Below are positions 9,032 to 16,689 of a DNA stretch of 64,000 nt, in pieces. Below the pieces are notes generated by a model. The model worked only from the letters and a program-made list of their open reading frames with translations. It was not told the DNA's origin and did no database searches. How positions within the stretch are numbered: position 1 is the first letter of the stretch; each line of letters opens with the position of its first letter. Source of the DNA: Agromyces humatus (GTDB lineage Bacteria > Actinomycetota > Actinomycetes > Actinomycetales > Microbacteriaceae); the NCBI RefSeq assembly GCF_021228295.1, contig NZ_JAJQPD010000014.1, forward strand, positions 28,220 to 92,219, written 5' to 3'. The position numbers were made by a program, and so were the translations under genes.

Positions 9032-9810
9032 GCAACAACACGTCACGTATGCGAACGATCTTCCGAAGCAAGACCTCCAAGGCCCTCGACAAGATGGAGG
9101 ACCCGCGCGAGACGCTCGATGACAGCTACGACCAGCAGGTGAAGCTGCTGCAGCAGGTGCGCCAGGCGCTGGCCGAGGTCGCGACCGCGAAGAAGCGCAT
9201 CGACCTGCAAGGCCACGAGATGGGTGCGCGCTACCAACGCCTTGCCGGTCAGGCGAGCGAAGCGCTGAGTCAGGGCCGCGAGGACCTCGCCCGTGCCGCA
9301 CTCGAGCGCCGCTCGTTGCTCGAGCGCCAGGTCGCGAACCTGCAACAGCAGTTCGCGTCGCTGCAGAAGCAGACCGAGCAGCTCGAGGCACGTGAGCGAC
9401 AGCTCTCCGAGCAGATCGCGGCGTTCCGCGTCGAGAAGGAGACCATCAAAGCGACCTACACGGCATCCGAAGCACAGGTGCGGGCGAACGAGGCCGTCGC
9501 CGGCATCGGCGCGACGATCGACGACGTCGGCACCAGCCTCGAACGCGCACGAGACCGCGTCGCCCAGATGCAGGCCCGCGCCGCGGCCACCGACGAACTG
9601 CTCTCGAGCGGTGCGTTGAAAGACCTGACCGCCGCGCCCGACGCCGACATCGAACGGCAACTCGCGGCACTGAGCGCGCAGGCCGAGATCGACCGCCAGC
9701 TGCAGGCGATGAAGCAGGACGAGACGACATCCGCATCGGCGCGTTCCGGCGGAACGAGGGACGAGGGCGACGAATGGCTGAGCATCGGACAGGGGCCGAC
9801 TTCCGCCTAG
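9028..9810 (+). CDS. pspA: PspA/IM30 family membrane-stress protein
   Basis: A 260-residue protein, almost entirely predicted coiled coil. It has the PspA/Vipp1 opening (IFRSKTSKALDKMEDPRETLDDSYDQQ) and alternating Lys/Glu/Gln heptads to about residue 215, then a short polar tail. Such proteins are ESCRT-III-like membrane-remodelling factors that protect the cell membrane under stress. It starts at the ATG within the ATGA overlap with the upstream membrane-protein gene; AAGGAGC lies 11-17 nt upstream. The tail after about residue 235 is longer than in enterobacterial PspA (222 aa). Confidence 0.93.
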   Translation: MSNNTSRMRTIFRSKTSKALDKMEDPRETLDDSYDQQVKLLQQVRQALAEVATAKKRIDLQGHEMGARYQRLAGQASEALSQGREDLARAALERRSLLERQVANLQQQFASLQKQTEQLEARERQLSEQIAAFRVEKETIKATYTASEAQVRANEAVAGIGATIDDVGTSLERARDRVAQMQARAAATDELLSSGALKDLTAAPDADIERQLAALSAQAEIDRQLQAMKQDETTSASARSGGTRDEGDEWLSIGQGPTSA

Positions 9811-9866
9811 CGTCGGGCACAGGAGGCGCCGCGTCGGGCACAGTAGGCGCCTAGCGTCGGGCACAG
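9810..9866. repeat. Three imperfect direct repeats of GCGTCGGGCACAG
   Basis: The 13-mer GCGTCGGGCACAG occurs at 9810-9822, 9831-9843 and 9854-9866 (spacings 21 and 23 bp). GGAGGCG or TAGGCGCC-like sequence lies between copies. The block starts on the last base of the pspA stop and ends 8 bp before the stop of the convergent GtrA gene. It has no obvious hairpin, so it is recorded as a short direct-repeat tract rather than a terminator. Confidence 0.75.
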
Positions 9867-9873
9867 GGGGAGG

Positions 9874-10350
9874 TCACGGCGCCCGCTCCACCACCGAGCG
9901 CACCGGCTCCGCCGATGCGCGGCGCGGGCTGAATACCCACGAGCGGTAGACGACGAAGCGGAAGGCCGCACCCAACGCGAGCCCCACGACGTTCGCCGCG
10001 ATGTTGTCGGCCAGACGCGACGTGAATCCGAGCACGTAGTGCGACACCGCGAGGCATCCGATCGCGATCGCACCTCCCGCCAGGCTCACGAGCACGAACT
10101 CGACGGCCTCACGGACGACGTCGGTGCGGCGCGTCTCACGGAACGTGAAGGTGCGGTTGCCGATCCAGTTCGCGATGATCGCGAGCGTCGTCGAGATCGC
10201 CTTGGCGACGATGGGCCCGCCCTCGACGTCCGATGAGAGCACGGTGGCGGTGAGCAGGTTGAACACGGCGACATCGAGGAGCCATCCCGCGCCGCCGACC
10301 GCGACGAACGTCGCAGCCTGTCTGCTCAGGCGCCCCGACGGCGCGCTCAC
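9874..10350 (-). CDS. GtrA-family membrane protein
   Basis: A 158-residue protein with four predicted helices and GtrA-family hallmarks: FVAVGGAGWLLDVAVFNLL at the N-terminus, NWIGNRTFTF after helix two and FVVYRSWVF near the end. GtrA proteins are proposed flippases for polyprenyl-linked sugars in cell-envelope glycosylation. The GTG at 10350 overlaps the stop of the glycosyltransferase gene (GTGA), so the two are coupled. An upstream extension of the frame (to 10524) is antisense-like and rejected. The partner gene supports a joint role in envelope glycan modification. Confidence 0.88.
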   Translation of the reverse strand: MSAPSGRLSRQAATFVAVGGAGWLLDVAVFNLLTATVLSSDVEGGPIVAKAISTTLAIIANWIGNRTFTFRETRRTDVVREAVEFVLVSLAGGAIAIGCLAVSHYVLGFTSRLADNIAANVVGLALGAAFRFVVYRSWVFSPRRASAEPVRSVVERAP

Positions 10351-11906
10351 GGCCTGACCATCTCGTAGACCACCACGCGGTGCACCGGGATGGCGCGTTC
10401 GACCGAGAATCCGAGCAACCGGAGCGTATCGAGGTCGGGCGCTTTCCGGCCCACCACCACCGCCCAGACTCGGCTGTGCTCGCGAACATCGTCGACCTCG
10501 TCGAGCGGCGTCACCGCGTCCCACAGGCGGTTCGTGGCGGCCAGCGGCTGTCGCAGGGCGACGTCATCGAGCCCCGCGAACCGGTCGGGGTAGAGGTTCA
10601 ACGCAAGCCGGGGCTTTCTCGACGGACGCACCGAGTCGTCGAAGACGATCGCGTCACCCGTCGATGCGCGGGCCGCGATCACGTCGGCGGCCTGGCGGAA
10701 GTCGGCGCCGCCCTTGCCGAACGGGCCTCGCTGGGCGAGATACCCGGGCACGGAGAGCGCTGCGACGAGCACCAGCCCGACGAGCGGTATGAGACGGCGA
10801 GCGCCGTCACGCCGACTCAGTTCCGCCACGACGACCCCGAGACCACGCAGTCCGACCGCGAGCAGCATGGCGAGCGCCGGCGCGCAGAACGAGAGGTAGC
10901 GCGGGTTGTAGGTGGGTGCGATCCACGCGTCGATCACGAGCAGCGCGGCCGTCGGCGCGGCGATCCACGCCGAGGCGATGACGACGAGCGGCCGTGACCC
11001 CCGCATCGCCGGAACGAACGCGACCGTCGCGACCGCGGCGAGCACGAGCAGCCACCCCACGGCCGCGAACCACTCGGCAGTTCCGAACCACTGGCGCACC
11101 AGCACCGATTCGGCGCTCGCATAGTCGCGCCTGGCGAGGAAGGAGACCTGATCGCTCTGCGAGATGCCGACCAGGAGGATCGGTACGGCGAGCAGTGCTG
11201 CGATGACGGATGCCGCGAGCCATCGCAGCATCGTCGGCCGGGTGCCGCGCAACGCCATGACGATCGCGAGTTGCGCGAACACGAGCAGCGCGAGGTAGAG
11301 GTAGAGGTACAGGGCCGCGGCGCACGCCGCCGCGTACGCCGACCAGACGAACCATCGCAGCTCCTGGCGCCGCACGAGCACGACGAGCCAGACGAGGAGC
11401 CAGACCCCCGCGGCCATCACGAATGGGTAGGAACGCGCCTCGATCCCCAGGCGGGTTGCGACCGGGAGCACTGCGAGCACCATTCCCGCCAGGATTCCGG
11501 TCGACCGTGAGCCGAGCCGAACGCCGAGCACGACCGTTCCGGCGACGGCGAACCCGATGGCGACCGCGCTCGGCAACCGCACGAGGGCCTCCGAGGTGCC
11601 GACGAGGGCGGTCCAGCCGTGCAGGAAGAGGTAGTAGAGCCCGTGCACCGCATCGACGTGAGCGAGCATCGCGAACAGGCTCGGCAGCGGCCGGCCGGCC
11701 GAGACCACGCTCGCGGCTTCGTCGCCCCAGTACGACGGGACCCCGGCTCCGGCGAACACCAGCACTGCCGCGGCCGACCCGAGCAGTGGCGCGGCGAACC
11801 GTGCACCCCACTCGAGAACTCGTCTGCGGGTGCGCACGGAAGGCTTCAGGCCGGCGCTCGACGCCTCGGCAGGGTGCGTGTCGCTCGCAGCGATCGGCGC
11901 GCGCAT
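10347..11906 (-). CDS. Polytopic glycosyltransferase, GT39/ArnT-like
   Basis: A 519-residue membrane protein with about eleven helices. The first luminal loop contains the acidic motif WGDEAA (about residue 60), as in GT-C enzymes of the GT39/PMT/ArnT group, followed by HVDAVHGLYYLFLHGW. The extracytoplasmic C-terminal domain (about residues 420-519) has mixed polarity. Such enzymes transfer sugars from polyprenyl-phosphate donors on the outer face of the membrane. The ATG at 11906 is preferred over the upstream frame to 12005, which enters intergenic sequence. It ends in a GTGA overlap with the GtrA gene, its likely donor-flipping partner. The acceptor is unknown. Confidence 0.85.
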   Translation of the reverse strand: MRAPIAASDTHPAEASSAGLKPSVRTRRRVLEWGARFAAPLLGSAAAVLVFAGAGVPSYWGDEAASVVSAGRPLPSLFAMLAHVDAVHGLYYLFLHGWTALVGTSEALVRLPSAVAIGFAVAGTVVLGVRLGSRSTGILAGMVLAVLPVATRLGIEARSYPFVMAAGVWLLVWLVVLVRRQELRWFVWSAYAAACAAALYLYLYLALLVFAQLAIVMALRGTRPTMLRWLAASVIAALLAVPILLVGISQSDQVSFLARRDYASAESVLVRQWFGTAEWFAAVGWLLVLAAVATVAFVPAMRGSRPLVVIASAWIAAPTAALLVIDAWIAPTYNPRYLSFCAPALAMLLAVGLRGLGVVVAELSRRDGARRLIPLVGLVLVAALSVPGYLAQRGPFGKGGADFRQAADVIAARASTGDAIVFDDSVRPSRKPRLALNLYPDRFAGLDDVALRQPLAATNRLWDAVTPLDEVDDVREHSRVWAVVVGRKAPDLDTLRLLGFSVERAIPVHRVVVYEMVRP

Positions 11907-11952
11907 CGACAGACCCCCCTCCGTCGGGGCCAATCGTCCTCGGGTGACCTGA

Positions 11953-12183
11953 AGCCTTGCTGAAAAGCTGCAGCGGCCCCCTGATCGGGGCACCGCGCTC
12001 TTCATCGCCGCAATGGCGATCGGCGCGGCGGCTGCCGCCGGTGACGGTGCAGCGGATGTCGCAGCGCAGGTCGTCGGGACGCAGGGCGCCTTCGTGCTCG
12101 GTGGATTCCTCGGGCTCGTCGCCGTCGTCTTCGCCCCGTTCGTCGGGCGGCTGCGCGAGGTCAGTACCGCTCCCCCGCGCTGA
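11953..12183 (+). pseudogene. Possible C-terminal remnant of a membrane transporter
   Basis: An open frame without a good start runs from a TGA at 11950 to a TGA at 12181. It encodes about 76 residues with two hydrophobic, transporter-like segments (ALFIAAMAIGAAAAAG and AFVLGGFLGLVAVVFAPFVG) and a basic end (RLREV). The pattern resembles the last two helices of an MFS permease. The only in-frame ATG (12013) falls inside the first helix and no ribosome-binding site precedes the frame. The end overlaps the convergent lipoprotein gene. It is probably the decayed 3' end of a lost gene; chance coding in GC-rich DNA is the alternative. Confidence 0.35.
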
Positions 12184-12958
12184 TCTCGCGAGCGGGAGCC
12201 ACTGCAGCGTCGAAGATCACGCGGTCACCGAGCGGCTGCTCGAGTTCGACCGTGAAGGGGGTCGGCGGATTCGACGGGCAGGTGAACGCCCCGCTTTCAT
12301 GGGGTCGCACTCCGATGACGACCTCCACGGTGGTCTCGGTCTCGACGAGTTCGACGAGTTCGACCCGGTCGGTCGCCGGCCGGCCGGAGTTGCACTCCCG
12401 CTCGGTGACGAGCAGGACGATCCGCTCGTCACCACCATCCGGAAGAGCGTCGGGGTCGAGCGTCACGCCCGCCCCGGTGAGGGTTCCGAGGTCGATCCTC
12501 GGGGTGCAGTTCGCTGCGCCGACAAGGCCCCACGGCGCGTCGAGCGGGAGCGCATGCTCGTCGGCCGCCTCGATCGCACGGAGATCGTAGGTTGCGATGT
12601 CGCCCCCGCCCAGATCCACGGGCTCCTCGCGCTCGCGCATGATGACCACGCGCTCGACGGTCTCATGAGCGATGAGCCAATCCGACAGCGGCTCGTCGAC
12701 ATCCGCCAGCGGATTCTCGAGCACGGCCAGCACCTCGGCCGACAGCTCGGTGGCCGGCCGCGGCTCGGTGAGTGCTCGAGCGGGCACGGGCGTGTCGCCG
12801 CACCGCAGCGTGGCGTCGGTGTCGATGCCCGATGACGGCGCCGACGGACTCGGCGCCGCGCCGGGCGACGGCGCGGCCGTGGCACACCCCGCGAGCACGG
12901 CGGCACCGAGCGCCGCCGCCATCACGAGCAGCATGCGACCGCCCCAGCGTCGACCCAT
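12161..12958 (-). CDS. Putative lipoprotein of unknown function
   Basis: A 265-residue protein with a basic N-terminus (MGRRWGGRM), a hydrophobic segment and the lipobox LAGC at about residues 22-25, then a Ser/Pro/Ala linker of about 20 residues. The remainder is acidic and globular, with four Cys (RCGD, NCTP, ECNS, TCPS) that could form two disulfides outside the cell. The ATG at 12958 matches the signal peptide; the frame continues upstream to 14101 only as an antisense shadow of the PHP gene. I recognise no family. It appears monocistronic, with a convergent remnant at its 3' end. Confidence 0.8.
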   Translation of the reverse strand: MGRRWGGRMLLVMAAALGAAVLAGCATAAPSPGAAPSPSAPSSGIDTDATLRCGDTPVPARALTEPRPATELSAEVLAVLENPLADVDEPLSDWLIAHETVERVVIMREREEPVDLGGGDIATYDLRAIEAADEHALPLDAPWGLVGAANCTPRIDLGTLTGAGVTLDPDALPDGGDERIVLLVTERECNSGRPATDRVELVELVETETTVEVVIGVRPHESGAFTCPSNPPTPFTVELEQPLGDRVIFDAAVAPAREISAGERY

Positions 12959-13053
12959 GCGTCGATCCTCCCGCGCGTTCTGCCGACCGACAACCCAACG
13001 GTCTGCGCCATTCGTTCGTCTGACGGCGCGCCACGCCACGTCATTCCATGGGG

Positions 13054-14073
13054 TCAACGACCAGCGCCAGTCCATTCGAGCAGCCGCTCGACCGGCCACG
13101 TCGTGATGATGCGCTCGGCCGGCACCCCGTTGGCGGTCGCGCGCGCGGCGCCGAGCTCGAGGAACGAGAGGTGCCCCGGGGCGTGCGAGTCGCTGTCGAT
13201 CGAGAAGAGGCACCCGGCCTCGAGCGCGACCTGGATGAGTTCGTCGGGCGGGTCCTGACGCTCGGGCCGCGAGTTGATCTCGACCGCGACGTCGTGCTCG
13301 GCGCACGCCGCGAACACCACCTCGGCATCGAACTCCGACTGCGGTCTCGTGCCGCGGGAGCCTTCCACGAGCCGCCCGGTGCAGTGCCCGAGCACGTTCA
13401 TGTGCGGGTCGGCGATCGCACGGAGCATCCGCTCGGTCATCTCGCGACGCTCCATGCGCAGTTTCGAGTGCACGCTCGCGACGACCACATCGAGTCGCTC
13501 GAACATCTCGGGCGTCTGGTCGAGGCTGCCGTCGAGCAGGATGTCGACCTCGATTCCGGCGAGCAGGCGGATGTCGCTGACGCGTGCCTGCACGTCGGCG
13601 AGCAGCCCCAGCTGCTCGGTGAGGCGCTCGGCGCTCAAGCCGTTGGCGACGCGCAGGCTCGGCGAGTGGTCGGTGATCGCGAGGTACCCGAGGCCGAGTG
13701 CGGCGCCCGCGCGGGCCATCACCTCGAGGCTCGTGGTGCCGTCGCTCCAGTCGGTGTGGCTGTGCAGGTCGCCGCGCAGCTCGGCGCGCAGGCCCTCGAC
13801 GACGCCTGTCGGCGAGAGGCCCGCCTCGGCCCGCAGCGAGGCGAGCCGGTCGGGCACTGCACCGTCGACGGCCTGTGCGATGACCGTGAACGTCGAGTCG
13901 CCGATGCCCGCCATGCGCTTGAGCCTGCCGTCGCGCACGCGCGCGGCGATCTCGTCGGCGTCGAGCCCCCGCACGGCCTCGGCCGCCCGACGGAACGCCT
14001 TCGACTTGAACGCCGACGCCCGATCGCGTTCGAGCAGGAAGGCGATCTCCTCGAGCGCTGCGACGGGGTCCAC
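13054..14073 (-). CDS. PHP-domain hydrolase with PolX-like N-terminus
   Basis: A 339-residue protein. Residues 1-95 resemble the helix-hairpin-helix region of PolX DNA polymerases (FKSKAFRRAAEAVRGL, then MAGIGDSTFTVIAQAV). From about residue 100 comes a PHP phosphoesterase domain with metal ligands HSHTDWSDG, TDHS, the glutamate in AGIEVDIL, ASVHSK, HCTGR and DSDSHAPGHL. The nucleotidyltransferase palm domain is absent, so this is a stand-alone PHP protein (DNA/RNA end-processing or phosphoesterase) rather than a polymerase. It starts at a GTG at 14073, 31 bp after the stop of the reductase-family gene in the same orientation. Confidence 0.87.
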   Translation of the reverse strand: MDPVAALEEIAFLLERDRASAFKSKAFRRAAEAVRGLDADEIAARVRDGRLKRMAGIGDSTFTVIAQAVDGAVPDRLASLRAEAGLSPTGVVEGLRAELRGDLHSHTDWSDGTTSLEVMARAGAALGLGYLAITDHSPSLRVANGLSAERLTEQLGLLADVQARVSDIRLLAGIEVDILLDGSLDQTPEMFERLDVVVASVHSKLRMERREMTERMLRAIADPHMNVLGHCTGRLVEGSRGTRPQSEFDAEVVFAACAEHDVAVEINSRPERQDPPDELIQVALEAGCLFSIDSDSHAPGHLSFLELGAARATANGVPAERIITTWPVERLLEWTGAGR

Positions 14074-14104
14074 CCGACCATTGTGGCCCGCCCCGGGGCA
14101 TCCG

Positions 14105-14764
14105 TCACTCGGAAATCACGCTCTTCCGTTCCGGGGGTGCTTTCGCGCCAGAATCACGTGCGTACTCGTCTCGGGGTGGCGCGAATGCACCCCCGGAGCG
14201 GGGCGGCCCGGCGAGCACGGTCGGGACGTACTCGAGCAACTGCAGGCGCCCGTCGAACAGGCGACTGGCGACCAGCTCGAGCGCGACGTCGGGGTACCCG
14301 TCGTAGATGCGCTCCCGGCCGGTGGCGCCGGTGATCACCGGGAACAGCACGACGCGGAACCGATCGACGAGGCCGGCGGCGAGCATCGAGCGGCACAGCG
14401 AGAGGCTGCCGAGGGTGCGCAGCGGCAGGGTGCCCTCGCGTTTCATCTGTCGCACCGCCTCGATCGCGTCGCCGCGGATCAACTCGGTGTTCGGCCAGAA
14501 CAACGGCTCATCGAGCGTCGAGGAGAACACCACCTTCGGCATCGCCGCCATCTCGGCCATGCCGGCCTCATCGGGGTGCTCCGCGGCCATCCCCGCCATC
14601 AGGCGATAGGTGTTGGCCCCCATCAGGGCCGGGTGGTCGCGCTCGGGCGTCGTGGCCAGCCACTGCAGGTACTCGGGCCCCTCCATGCCCCAGAACCCCG
14701 GCCATCCTTCTGCAGCGCCGTAGCCGTCGAGCGAGGTGATGAAGTCGACGGTCAACTCGGGCAT
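14105..14764 (-). CDS. Dihydrofolate reductase/RibD C-terminal family protein
   Basis: A 219-residue protein with the RibD-C/DHFR-like fold: N-terminal VDFITSLDGYGAAEGWPGFW, then MGANTYRLM, KVVFSSTL and LRTLGSLSLCRSMLAAGLVDRFRVVLFPV. Family members reduce pterin- or flavin-like substrates or act in drug resistance; no specific substrate can be assigned. The ATG at 14764 is served by a near-consensus promoter (14803-14831) in the space shared with a divergent TetR gene. The last 30 or so residues (from GGAFAPP) are encoded by a palindromic repeat element, so the C-terminus was probably rewritten by repeat insertion. Confidence 0.87.
   Translation of the reverse strand: MPELTVDFITSLDGYGAAEGWPGFWGMEGPEYLQWLATTPERDHPALMGANTYRLMAGMAAEHPDEAGMAEMAAMPKVVFSSTLDEPLFWPNTELIRGDAIEAVRQMKREGTLPLRTLGSLSLCRSMLAAGLVDRFRVVLFPVITGATGRERIYDGYPDVALELVASRLFDGRLQLLEYVPTVLAGPPRSGGAFAPPRDEYARDSGAKAPPERKSVISE
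14131..14195. repeat. Palindromic element, family B, copy 1
   Basis: The arms CCGGGGGTGCTTTCGCGCCA (14131-14150) and 14176-14195 pair at 19 of 20 positions around a loop of about 25 nt. A copy with the same arms and loop size lies at 54724-54787. This copy overlaps the 3' coding end of the reductase-family gene and supplies its last codons and stop region. It has the size and form of a REP-like or MITE-like hairpin. It lacks a U-tract and occurs at gene ends, so it could also limit transcription. Confidence 0.8.
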
Positions 14765-14802
14765 CGGTGGTTCCTCTCGTCGTCGAAAAACTGTTCGCAG
14801 AG

Positions 14803-14831
14803 AATCTAACTCGAACATCATTGTTTGACAA
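14803..14831 (-). promoter_or_regulatory. Promoter of the dihydrofolate-reductase-family gene
   Basis: Read on the minus strand, TTGTCA (14826-14831) and TAGATT (14803-14808) are separated by exactly 17 bp. They match the TTGACA/TATAAT consensus at five and four of six positions. The -10 element ends 38 bp upstream of the ATG at 14764. The region is markedly AT-richer than its surroundings. Confidence 0.65.
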
Positions 14832-14841
14832 CCACAATGTT

Positions 14842-14853
14842 GACACATGTGTC
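14842..14853. promoter_or_regulatory. 12-bp perfect palindrome, likely TetR operator
   Basis: GACACATGTGTC is a perfect palindrome located 11 bp upstream of the -35 box of the reductase gene and 53 bp before the start of the divergent TetR gene. It overlaps a TTGACA sequence on the plus strand (14840-14845). The position suits autoregulation and joint control of both genes. The link to this TetR protein is inferred from proximity. Confidence 0.5.
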
Positions 14854-14905
14854 CGAGAACCGGGATTCGGCGATAGTGTCTCAACACGAGGACGAGAGGA
14901 TGACG

Positions 14906-15499
14906 ATGCAGACCCTGGGCACCGCGGCGGCCACCGGCGCCAAGCGCGCCGACGCCCGCAAGAACATCGCCGCGATCATCGAGGCGGCCACCGTGTCGCT
15001 CGCCAAGGACCCGAACGTCAGTGTCAACGACATCGCCAAAGCAGCCGGAGTCGGGCGGGTCACCCTCTACGGGCACTTCGACTCGCGGGCGGCGCTGATC
15101 CGCGAGGTCGTGAATCGCGCCATCGACGACACCGACCGAGAGCTGAACGACCTCGACCTCGAGGGCGACCCGCGCGAGGCGATCGCCCGGCTGCTCGAAG
15201 CGACGTGGCGGCTGACGCACCGGTACGGTTCCCTCGTCGTGGCCGCCGAGGCGGCGCTGCCGCCCGACGACATCCACGATGCGCACGTGCAGCCCATCAT
15301 CCGCATGCGCGGGCTGATCGAGCGCGGCCAGGCGTCGGGCGCGTTCCGATCCGACCTGCCGATCGCCTGGCTCATCGAGGTGGCGCACAGCACCGTGCAC
15401 GGTGCCGCCGACGCCCTGCACCGCGGCGACATCACCGAAGCGCAGGCTCCCGCCCTGATCACCGACACCGTGCTGGCGGTGCTGACGCCGAGCCGCTGA
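14906..15499 (+). CDS. TetR/AcrR-family regulator
   Basis: A protein of about 197 residues. The N-terminal helix-turn-helix is clear (IIEAATVSLAKDPNVSVNDIAKAAGVGRVTLYGHF); the helical ligand/dimerisation domain that follows has no recognisable subfamily signature. The ATG at 14906 is preferred over 14900 because GAGAGG at 14894-14899 then has 6-nt spacing. It is divergent from the reductase-family gene with a 12-bp palindrome between them, so it probably controls that gene and itself. It is convergent with the alcohol dehydrogenase gene, with only 8 bp between stops. Confidence 0.9.
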   Translation: MQTLGTAAATGAKRADARKNIAAIIEAATVSLAKDPNVSVNDIAKAAGVGRVTLYGHFDSRAALIREVVNRAIDDTDRELNDLDLEGDPREAIARLLEATWRLTHRYGSLVVAAEAALPPDDIHDAHVQPIIRMRGLIERGQASGAFRSDLPIAWLIEVAHSTVHGAADALHRGDITEAQAPALITDTVLAVLTPSR

Positions 15500-15507
15500 G
15501 CCCCCGA

Positions 15508-16548
15508 CTACAGTTCGACGACGGTCATGCCCGAGCTGTTGCCGGCCGTGCCCATCGCGGCGAGCGCCTTCGGCACCTCGTCGAGCGTGATGCGCCGACC
15601 GACGAGCTCGATCGGCCTGAAGTAGCCCGACGCGACCGCACCGAGCATCGACGGGTACTCGTGCGCGGCCATGCCGTGGCTGCCGAGGATCTCGAGTTCG
15701 CCGGCGATGACGGCATCCATCGGCATCGCGGCGAGCGCATTGTCACCGAGCATCAGCCCGATCTGCACGTGGCGGCCGCGCTTCTTGAGGCTCCGCACCG
15801 ACGCGAACGAGGTCTCGGTGCTGCCGAACGCGTCGACCGACACGTCGACGCCGCCGCCCGACGCGTCGAGGATGCGCTCCGCCGCGCCCTCGCCGCCGCG
15901 CACCGGCACGGCACCGAGCTTCTCGGCTGCGGCGAGCGCCGCGTCCGAGACGTCCACCCCGTAGACCTTCACCCCGGCCGCCACGGCGATCATGATCACC
16001 GAGAGCCCGACCCCGCCGCATCCGTGCACCGCGATCTGCTCGCCGGTGGCGAGTCGGCTGCGCGCCATGATCGCTCGGTACGCCGTCGCGAACCGGCACC
16101 CGAGCGATGCGGCCTCGACGAACCCGAGCGAGTCGGGCAGGCGGATGAGGTTGAGCTCGGCCTCGTCGATCGCGACGTACTCGGCGAACGATCCCCAGTG
16201 CGTGAAGCCCGGCTGCGACTGGTTGTCGCAGACCTGCTCGTTGCCCGAGCGGCACTCGTCGCAGCGCCCGCAGGCGCAGATGAAGGGCGCGGTGACCCGG
16301 TCGCCGACGGCCCAGCCGGACTCGGGGCCGACCTCCGAGCCGAGCACCGCGATCTCGCCCGCGAACTCGTGCCCCGGAACGTGCGGCAGCGACACCGTGT
16401 CGTCGTGCCCCATCCACGCATGCCAGTCGCTGCGGCAGAGACCGGTCGCGCGCACCCTGATGACCGCCCCGCGAGGCGGGCACTCGGGCTCGGGGATGTC
16501 GGCGAGTTCGGGCTGCTCACCGAAGGCGTTGAAGTGCACGGCGCGCAC
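15508..16548 (-). CDS. Zinc-dependent alcohol dehydrogenase family protein
   Basis: A 346-residue medium-chain dehydrogenase. The catalytic zinc site is CRSDWHAW with GHEFAGEI. The structural zinc loop CGRCDECRSGNEQVC has four Cys. The Rossmann fold shows GCGGVGLSVIMIAVAAG. It oxidises or reduces an alcohol/aldehyde pair with NAD(P); the substrate is not evident. The GTG at 16548 has GGAAGG 6 nt upstream. It is divergent from the EamA gene across a region of about 140 bp. Confidence 0.92.
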   Translation of the reverse strand: MRAVHFNAFGEQPELADIPEPECPPRGAVIRVRATGLCRSDWHAWMGHDDTVSLPHVPGHEFAGEIAVLGSEVGPESGWAVGDRVTAPFICACGRCDECRSGNEQVCDNQSQPGFTHWGSFAEYVAIDEAELNLIRLPDSLGFVEAASLGCRFATAYRAIMARSRLATGEQIAVHGCGGVGLSVIMIAVAAGVKVYGVDVSDAALAAAEKLGAVPVRGGEGAAERILDASGGGVDVSVDAFGSTETSFASVRSLKKRGRHVQIGLMLGDNALAAMPMDAVIAGELEILGSHGMAAHEYPSMLGAVASGYFRPIELVGRRITLDEVPKALAAMGTAGNSSGMTVVEL

Positions 16549-16689
16549 GGGAATCCTTCCGGTTCGGGTGACCCTGCGGGGATTCAGGGCGATCGGATGC
16601 CGCGTGGCGACGGCCTCGTCGCCGCGCCGCGCGTGCGACATCCGCAGCCTACCCGCTGCCGCGGTGCGCAGATTGTGTAACAATATGCC

